A DNA stretch of 12,284 nt from an uncultured Gammaproteobacteria bacterium. GTDB lineage: Bacteria > Pseudomonadota > Gammaproteobacteria > Steroidobacterales > JABDMI01. The notes under the pieces are model-generated. The model ran no database searches. It saw nothing but the letters and a program-made list of their open reading frames with translations, and was not told the origin of the DNA. The DNA is taken from contig CALHVH010000230.1 in the NCBI GenBank assembly GCA_938039225.1, forward strand, positions 1-12,284, in the 5' to 3' direction. Each line of letters opens with the position of its first letter. The first letter of the stretch is position 1. Below, piece by piece: positions 7,808-12,284 of the stretch. Both the position numbers and the translations under genes were made by a program.

Positions 7808-10225
7808 CTACCTTAGTACCGCGTTTAGGGTTTGACTTAAATTTGCAACAATTTTTTGAGTTGCTGCATCAATTTCTTCATCTGTTAGAGTGCGTGATTT
7901 TCCCTGAAAAATCAAGCCCAAAGCTACACTTTTTTGACCTGTTTCTACCCCTTTCCCTTGATAAACATCAAATACATTCACATTTTGCAAAAAGTCAGGT
8001 CCATCTTGCCAGCAAGCATCTGTGAGGCTTTTACTACTCACCTTATGTGGAACGATAAGAGATAAATCTCGCCTAGAAGCTGGGAAAGCAGATACTGCCT
8101 CATATGTTGGCAACTGACGTTCAGTTAGCATATTAAAGGGAATTTCAGCTATATATACCGCTCTGTCTAGCTCACTGGCTTTCTGTAAGGCTGGATGTAG
8201 TTGCCCGAAATACGCACAATTACTCGATATATTTAATTGTTTATCGTCTAGTGACAAGCCCTTCTGGATACTTACAGACTGGCCTGGATGAAGGTTTACA
8301 TGATTAGCTGATGTTAGTGAAAATGAGTCAAAATCCACTACTTTTGCAAGTACCGCCTCAACATCCGCTTTGAAATCAAAAAAGTCAGCAGATTGGGATT
8401 TCTCTGACCATTGTTCGGAATTTCGCGCACCGCTTCGAAGGAAACTAAGGGTTTTTTCTTCTTTAATTTCATTGTCTTGCACAATATACCGAGAACCGAC
8501 TTCAAACAGCATCACGCGTTCTTGTTGGCGTTTTTGATTAAATAGCAAAGTCTCAATTAAGCTTGGGATAAGGCTTTCACGCATTACCGAAAGTTCAGAT
8601 GAAATCGGATTCTTTAATTTTAATGCTTTTTCGCTACCACCAAAGCGCTGGTGTTGTTCTTGCGATATGAAGCTGTAAGTAATGACTTCTGAATACCCTC
8701 TTTCAACTAAGATGTTTTTAAATACTTTTGGAGATAATTTTTTTTCTTGTTTGAGCTTCAAACGTGCTGCCGTCTGTAAAGGTATAGACTGTATATTACT
8801 CAAGCCATGTATTCTGCCTATCTCTTCAACTAAATCTTCAGGTATTGCAATATCAAAACGATGAGTAGGAATAAGTGCAGTATAAATACCCGAGTTAACA
8901 ACTGTTGTTATACCTAAGCGATTCAGAGAATTTAGAGCAAACTCTTCTGTAACCGATACACCAAGCAAGGATTCTAATTGTGAATGTGGCAAATCAACAC
9001 TTTTCAACTCATCAAATTTCTTACCAACATATTCTATTGGTCCAGCTTCACCTCCAACGATATCAAGTAATAACTGTGTAATTCGCTCTACTACTGTTAC
9101 CATTAAATTAGGATCCACACCACGCTCGAAACGATGCGAAGCATCGGTATGCAAACCAAAGCGTCTTGCCTTACCTGCAATCGCTAATGGTGTGAAATGA
9201 GCACACTCGATGAATACGTCTTTAGTATCATCATTAATTCCAGAATGTTCACCACCCATAATGCCACCCATAGCAAGGGCTTTTGACTTATCAGCTACAA
9301 CTAGAACATCAGAATCCAACTCCACTTCCTTTCCATCCAAAAGAGTTAATTTTTCACCTTGTTCAGCAAAACGTACTTGAATAGCTTGATCAATTACTTT
9401 CAAATCGAAAGTATGTGAAGGCTGCCCGCTCTCCAACATTACATAATTAGACACATCTACCACTGGGTTTATTGGACGTAAACCACTGCGACGCAAACGC
9501 TCTTGCAGCCACATAGGCGTTTCGGCTTTAACATTAATTCCTTTTACTATACGACCTGAAAAAGCTGGGCATTGCAGGTCGGCCCTTAACTCTACTGAAA
9601 TCGTTTCCTCATGCTTTATAGGTGTTGCGACAACATCTGAAAAACACTTATCACTGAACTCCATTTCATTAAGTACAGCTACCTCTCTAGCTATACCTCG
9701 TAAGCCTAAGCAATCACCACGATTTGGAGTCAGCTCCACTTCGATAAGCGTATCATTAAGATTTAGATGCTCACGAATATCCTCACCAACTTGCGCATCA
9801 CTAGAAAGCTCTAGCAAGCCATCTGAACTCTCTTCAAGACCTAATTCAACTGCAGAACACAACATCCCATAAGACTCAACACCGCGCAATTTAGACTTTT
9901 TGATTTTAAAAGCTTTACCATCCGATGAAACCAATTCTCCACCAATTTTTATTAATGGTACTTTCAGACCTGTTTTTACATTACTAGCACCACAAACGAT
10001 TTGTAATTCTTCGGTACCATCGTTAACTTTACACACTCGTAATTTATCCGCATCAGGGTGCGCTTCAACTGATGTTACCTCAGCAACAACAACTGAATGA
10101 AAAGCTGGAGCAGCAGCCTCAACGCTCCCAACCTCTAAGCCAGCCATTGTTAATTGATGACAGAGTGCGGCTGTATCCACATTAGGGTTTACCCACTCAC
10201 GTAACCAAGCTTCACTAAATTTCAT
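7808..10225 (-). CDS. pheT: Phenylalanyl-tRNA synthetase beta subunit
   Basis: An 805-residue beta chain of the alpha2-beta2 synthetase that charges tRNA-Phe in the cytoplasm; E. coli PheT is about 795. Domains in order: the N-terminal cap (MKFSEAWLREWVNP), a tRNA-binding OB fold at about 43-150 (EAHPDADKLRVCKV, QIVCGASNV), the B3/B4 editing region that hydrolyses Tyr-tRNA-Phe (ELTPNRGDCLGLRGIAREV at 164-182; PVVDVSNYVMLESGQPSHTFDL at 254-275), B5 (ending RFDIAIPEDLVEEIGRIHG), a catalytic-like core, and the C-terminal anticodon-binding FDX-ACB domain (about 711-805, FPASRRDLSLIV ... GLIFQGKSRTLTDEEI). It starts 55 bases after pheS with only a weak Shine-Dalgarno (GAG), and ends with TAG. No truncation or frameshift is visible. 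Confidence 0.98.
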   Translation of the reverse strand: MKFSEAWLREWVNPNVDTAALCHQLTMAGLEVGSVEAAAPAFHSVVVAEVTSVEAHPDADKLRVCKVNDGTEELQIVCGASNVKTGLKVPLIKIGGELVSSDGKAFKIKKSKLRGVESYGMLCSAVELGLEESSDGLLELSSDAQVGEDIREHLNLNDTLIEVELTPNRGDCLGLRGIAREVAVLNEMEFSDKCFSDVVATPIKHEETISVELRADLQCPAFSGRIVKGINVKAETPMWLQERLRRSGLRPINPVVDVSNYVMLESGQPSHTFDLKVIDQAIQVRFAEQGEKLTLLDGKEVELDSDVLVVADKSKALAMGGIMGGEHSGINDDTKDVFIECAHFTPLAIAGKARRFGLHTDASHRFERGVDPNLMVTVVERITQLLLDIVGGEAGPIEYVGKKFDELKSVDLPHSQLESLLGVSVTEEFALNSLNRLGITTVVNSGIYTALIPTHRFDIAIPEDLVEEIGRIHGLSNIQSIPLQTAARLKLKQEKKLSPKVFKNILVERGYSEVITYSFISQEQHQRFGGSEKALKLKNPISSELSVMRESLIPSLIETLLFNQKRQQERVMLFEVGSRYIVQDNEIKEEKTLSFLRSGARNSEQWSEKSQSADFFDFKADVEAVLAKVVDFDSFSLTSANHVNLHPGQSVSIQKGLSLDDKQLNISSNCAYFGQLHPALQKASELDRAVYIAEIPFNMLTERQLPTYEAVSAFPASRRDLSLIVPHKVSSKSLTDACWQDGPDFLQNVNVFDVYQGKGVETGQKSVALGLIFQGKSRTLTDEEIDAATQKIVANLSQTLNAVLR

Positions 10226-10280
10226 ATCTTTTACTCAATTAAAATTCTTTCTAATTTATTTATATATTCCGGCGTCTAAC

Positions 10281-11336
10281 TTAAGCGAACTGTTTAAGAA
10301 AACGTAAATCATTATCAAAAAATAAACGCAAATCGTTCACGCCATAACGCAACATGGTCAAACGCTCTACTCCCATACCAAATGCGTAACCTGAGTATTC
10401 ATTTGGGTCAATACCAACATGCTTTAATACATTTGGATGTACCATTCCACAACCCAATATTTCTAGCCAACCCGTATGAGAACATACCCTACAACCTTTA
10501 CCATCACACATAACACAACCCATATCTACTTCAGCCGATGGCTCTGTGAATGGAAAATAGGAAGGACGAAATCGTACCGGTAAGTCCGCTTCAAAAAATT
10601 CATGCACAAAATCTTCTAGCACCGAGCGTAGATTTGCAAAACTTACATTCTTATCAATAACCAAACCTTCGACCTGATGGAACATTGGTGTATGTGTTAA
10701 ATCTGAGTCACAACGGTATACTCGACCTGGCGCAATCAAACGCAAAGGTAAATCATTATTCTTTACAGCTTCTTCCATAGTGCGTATTTGTACTGGGGAA
10801 GTATGCGTACGTAATAATTTACCTTCACCGGCAAATTCTTCTTCCAAATAGAAGGTATCGTGCATTGCACGAGCTGGATGTGTTTCAGGAATATTTAATG
10901 CCGTGAAGTTATGAAACTCATCTTCAATTTCAGGTCCTTCAGCAACAAAGAAACCAGCATGATGAAACATTTCCTCAATTCTATCCATGGTGCGTGTTAT
11001 TGGGTGCAAATTACCTGCAGCTGAACCTCGGCCTGCTAAAGTAACATCAACTCGATCTTTTTCTAATTGTTCTGCTAAAGCGGCGTTTTCCAAAGTTTCT
11101 TTTCTAACTTTTAGTGCAGCCTGTACCTTTTGCTTTGCAAGATTAATACCTTGTCCAGCTAACTTACGCTCTTCATGTGGAAGCTTACCTAAATTCTTCA
11201 ATTGAGCCGTAAGCTGACCTTTCTTACCCAGCAGATCAACTCGTAATTGCTCAACTTGATTCAGGCTGTCTGCTGCCTTAATTTGTGCGATGAGTTCCGC
11301 TTGTATTTTTTCGATATCGAAGCTTTCTTCCGACAT
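10281..11336 (-). CDS. pheS: Phenylalanyl-tRNA synthetase alpha subunit
   Basis: A 351-residue catalytic subunit of phenylalanyl-tRNA synthetase (E. coli 327). An N-terminal coiled coil (about 1-95) for tRNA binding precedes the class II core: LHPITRTMDRIEEMF (110-124), HTSPVQIRTM (178-187), motif 2 RVYRCDSDLTHTPMFHQVEGL (205-225), FRPSYFPFTEPSAEV (256-270), and motif 3 YAFGMGVERLTMLRYGVNDLR (317-337). Unlike E. coli, it carries a CxxC-x4-CxxC cluster (C274, C277, C282, C285) just after AEVD; many other bacterial PheS proteins have the same insertion. That insertion, a few extra residues at the N-terminus and an acidic stretch (EEEFAGEGK) account for the larger size. The start ATG has a weak GGA-type site (TTGGAAAAATACTATG). 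It follows a terminator/attenuator and precedes pheT by 55 bases. Confidence 0.98.
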   Translation of the reverse strand: MSEESFDIEKIQAELIAQIKAADSLNQVEQLRVDLLGKKGQLTAQLKNLGKLPHEERKLAGQGINLAKQKVQAALKVRKETLENAALAEQLEKDRVDVTLAGRGSAAGNLHPITRTMDRIEEMFHHAGFFVAEGPEIEDEFHNFTALNIPETHPARAMHDTFYLEEEFAGEGKLLRTHTSPVQIRTMEEAVKNNDLPLRLIAPGRVYRCDSDLTHTPMFHQVEGLVIDKNVSFANLRSVLEDFVHEFFEADLPVRFRPSYFPFTEPSAEVDMGCVMCDGKGCRVCSHTGWLEILGCGMVHPNVLKHVGIDPNEYSGYAFGMGVERLTMLRYGVNDLRLFFDNDLRFLKQFA

Positions 11337-11384
11337 AGTATTTTTCCAAATTTAACTTTTACAGTATTTTAAATGCCAATAAAA

Positions 11385-11406
11385 TTTCGAAACTAGTTCG
11401 AAACTA
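11385..11406. repeat. Tandem 11-base repeat upstream of pheS
   Basis: On the plus strand TTTCGAAACTA is followed directly by GTTCGAAACTA, which differs at one position. It lies between the terminator and the pheS start. The shared TTCGAA core is itself palindromic, so a small operator is conceivable, but simple slippage in AT-rich spacer DNA is equally likely. Confidence 0.55.
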
Positions 11407-11419
11407 ATTCATGTATTTT

Positions 11420-11440
11420 AAAAATTTCTAAGAAATTTTT
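11420..11440. repeat. AT-rich perfect inverted repeat upstream of pheS
   Basis: AAAAATTTCT and AGAAATTTTT are exact reverse complements separated by one A. The palindrome lies between the terminator and the 11-base tandem repeat. With almost no G or C it would make a weak RNA hairpin; as DNA it could be a binding site or just AT-rich spacer. Confidence 0.5.
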
Positions 11441-11450
11441 CTAACAAACA

Positions 11451-11484
11451 ATAAAAAACGGGGTCAGCCTCGGCTTTCCCCGTT
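11451..11484 (-). terminator. Intrinsic terminator/attenuator between rplT and pheS
   Basis: The minus strand has the stem AACGGGG/CCCCGTT (11484-11478 and 11463-11457), with an inner AGCC/GGCT element, followed by a run of six T ending at 11453. This is a typical Rho-independent terminator and sits where E. coli has its pheST attenuator. It would end the rpmI-rplT message unless something prevents the hairpin from forming. Confidence 0.85.
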
Positions 11485-11503
11485 ATCTTTATTGCTTTTT
11501 TGC

Positions 11504-11531
11504 AAGTCTCGGAAACTTTATTCCGAGACTT
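11504..11531 (-). promoter_or_regulatory. Upstream hairpin of the rplT-pheS leader (candidate antiterminator partner)
   Basis: AAGTCTCGGAA and TTCCGAGACTT form a perfect 11-base-pair stem around a 6-base loop, 19 bases after the rplT stop. No T run follows, so it is not a terminator itself. Its 5' arm (RNA AGUCUCGG, 11530-11523) can instead pair over 8 bases, with one G-U, with CCGAGGCU (11473-11466) inside the terminator hairpin. The two pairings exclude each other. It may also simply protect the rplT message end. Confidence 0.5.
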
Positions 11532-11550
11532 TATTTTGCTGTTTCTGCAA

Positions 11551-11907
11551 TTAAGACAGGCTGGCCTTGGCTTTTTCAACTAAGGCACTAAAACCTGCTG
11601 CATCATGTACAGCGATATCTGCAAGAACCTTTCGATCCACTTCGATACCTGCTTTGCTTAAACCGTTAATGAAACGGCTATAACTAAGACCCGAAAGTCT
11701 AGCAGCTGCATTGATACGGGCAATCCACAATCTACGAAATTGACGCTTTCTTTGACGTCTATCGCGATAGGCGTATTGACCTGCTTTAGTTACTGCTTGT
11801 ACAGCAACGCGGTAAATCTTACGACGTGCGCCGTAATAACCCTTTGCACGTTTTAGGACTTTCTTATGTCTTGCTCTGGCGGTAACGCCACGTTTTACTC
11901 TAGCCAT
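11551..11907 (-). CDS. rplT: 50S ribosomal protein L20
   Basis: A 118-residue basic protein, the normal length of L20. ARVKRGVTARARHKKVLKRAKGYYGARRKIYRVA (2-35) is the RNA-binding extension that binds 23S rRNA early in assembly, and the region RDRRQRKRQFRRLWIARINAAARLSGLSYSRFINGL (49-84) is the family signature. It follows rpmI by 16 bases with a good site (GGAGAAGAATC) before its ATG, so the two ribosomal proteins are co-expressed. In E. coli, L20 represses its own operon by binding the leader mRNA before rpmI; a candidate fold for such control is present here upstream of rpmI. Confidence 0.98.
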   Translation of the reverse strand: MARVKRGVTARARHKKVLKRAKGYYGARRKIYRVAVQAVTKAGQYAYRDRRQRKRQFRRLWIARINAAARLSGLSYSRFINGLSKAGIEVDRKVLADIAVHDAAGFSALVEKAKASLS

Positions 11908-11923
11908 GATTCTTCTCCGTTAC

Positions 11924-12121
11924 TTATGAATAAGGCAACATGCGTGAAACTGACTTCTTATCGCACTCTGCAACTTGCAAAGTTAGACCGAGCTGACGTT
12001 TACGCTTGGAGCTTTTCTTGGTTAGAATATGACGAAGGTGAGATTGACGACGCTTAAAGCCACCTTTCCCTGTGCGTTTAAATCTTTTAGCCGCACCACT
12101 ATTACTTTTCATTTTTGGCAT
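11924..12121 (-). CDS. rpmI: 50S ribosomal protein L35
   Basis: A 65-residue basic protein with the L35 signature MPKMKSNSGAAKRFKRTGKGG at its start and HILTKKSSKRKRQL (31-44) in the middle. It is a small component of the large ribosomal subunit. It is the first gene of the visible rpmI-rplT pair. Its start is preceded by GGAG 9 bases upstream (12134-12131), which lies inside a possible regulatory fold. Upstream infC, expected from the usual order, is not recognisable within the 163 bases remaining before the window end. Confidence 0.97.
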   Translation of the reverse strand: MPKMKSNSGAAKRFKRTGKGGFKRRQSHLRHILTKKSSKRKRQLGLTLQVAECDKKSVSRMLPYS

Positions 12122-12165
12122 GGTTTATTTCTCCAACCTCTTACGAGGCTACCATTTAATTAACC
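12122..12165 (-). promoter_or_regulatory. Candidate L20-type regulatory fold around the rpmI ribosome binding site
   Basis: The RNA can fold as an outer helix GGUUAAUU (12165-12158) with AAUAAACC (12129-12122), 7 of 8 pairs, enclosing a hairpin AGCCUC-GUAA-GAGGUU (12150-12135) with a GNRA tetraloop. The Shine-Dalgarno GGAG (12134-12131) lies between the two helices, and the outer helix abuts the ATG. In E. coli, L20 controls rpmI-rplT from a leader structure in this position. Identification as an L20 site is inference from position and fold only. Confidence 0.4.
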
Positions 12166-12178
12166 TTTTCCCAATCTC

Positions 12179-12196
12179 GTTTAAATAAATTTAAAC
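12179..12196. repeat. AT-rich inverted repeat in the rpmI leader
   Basis: GTTTAAAT and ATTTAAAC are exact reverse complements separated by AA. As RNA only the outer six pairs could form, around a six-base loop, giving a weak hairpin. It sits 14 bases upstream of the candidate regulatory fold and may belong to the same leader. The rest of 12197-12284 shows no gene I recognise. Confidence 0.4.
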
Positions 12197-12284
12197 AGGA
12201 CGGTTGAAGGTGAAACATTATTTATCTCATCTTTTTAGAATCGAAAAATAAGGCTCTCTTCTTATCGAACAAATTGCCTTTTCT

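Noticed and set aside
11337..11550. pheM-like leader peptide
   Set aside because: No frame with a start codon and a run of Phe codons exists in this spacer; the only ATG before pheS begins ATG-AAT-TAG.
12156..12218. Short minus-strand frame of 20 codons (starts MFHLQPSC) before rpmI
   Set aside because: No clear ribosome binding site, no recognisable similarity, and it runs into the rpmI leader structure; chance is the best explanation.
12222..12284. Possible infC 3' end at the right edge
   Set aside because: One minus-strand frame is open and ends KKMR-stop, but it shows none of the usual IF-3 C-terminal features (an EGRxM stretch followed by MVLAPK). I do not call it infC.

Overview
The window reads as chromosomal DNA from an AT-rich gammaproteobacterium; all genes I can support lie on the minus strand. 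The order infC-side leader > rpmI > rplT > pheS > pheT > ihfA > merR-type regulator > tRNA-Pro(GGG) is, from memory, the conserved gammaproteobacterial arrangement (Pseudomonas has the same MerR gene and tRNA-Pro after ihfA). IhfA itself is a proteobacterial protein. I cannot name a genus.

Right part (about 7.1-12.3 kb, read right to left): a leader with a possible L20-type regulatory fold, then ribosomal proteins L35 and L20, then an attenuator-like double hairpin ending in an intrinsic terminator. After it come both subunits of phenylalanyl-tRNA synthetase, the alpha subunit of integration host factor, a MerR-family regulator overlapping ihfA, and a proline tRNA with an encoded CCA. These are translation and nucleoid housekeeping genes.

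Left part (1-6.85 kb): immediately downstream of the tRNA is a two-gene AddAB-like recombination/repair operon. The first gene is an AddB-like protein of 887 aa with a PD-(D/E)XK nuclease and a four-cysteine iron-sulfur 'staple', but no Walker A motif. The second is a UvrD/RecB/AddA-like helicase-nuclease of 1129 aa. They overlap by 4 bases (ATGA) and probably form one complex that unwinds and resects double-strand breaks. The helicase gene overlaps by 8 bases the start of a third gene, cut by the window edge: a secreted or membrane-anchored two-component-regulator-type beta-propeller. This gene is visibly richer in A+T (25% and 32% G+C in two 60-base lines I counted, against about 47% in one line of rplT).

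No insertion sequence, CRISPR array, phage gene or toxin-antitoxin pair was seen. Every gap between genes is shorter than 300 bases. The most interesting points are the AddAB-like pair and its coupling to a sensor gene, the possible alternative pairing in the rplT-pheS attenuator without a Phe leader peptide, and the fold around the rpmI ribosome binding site.
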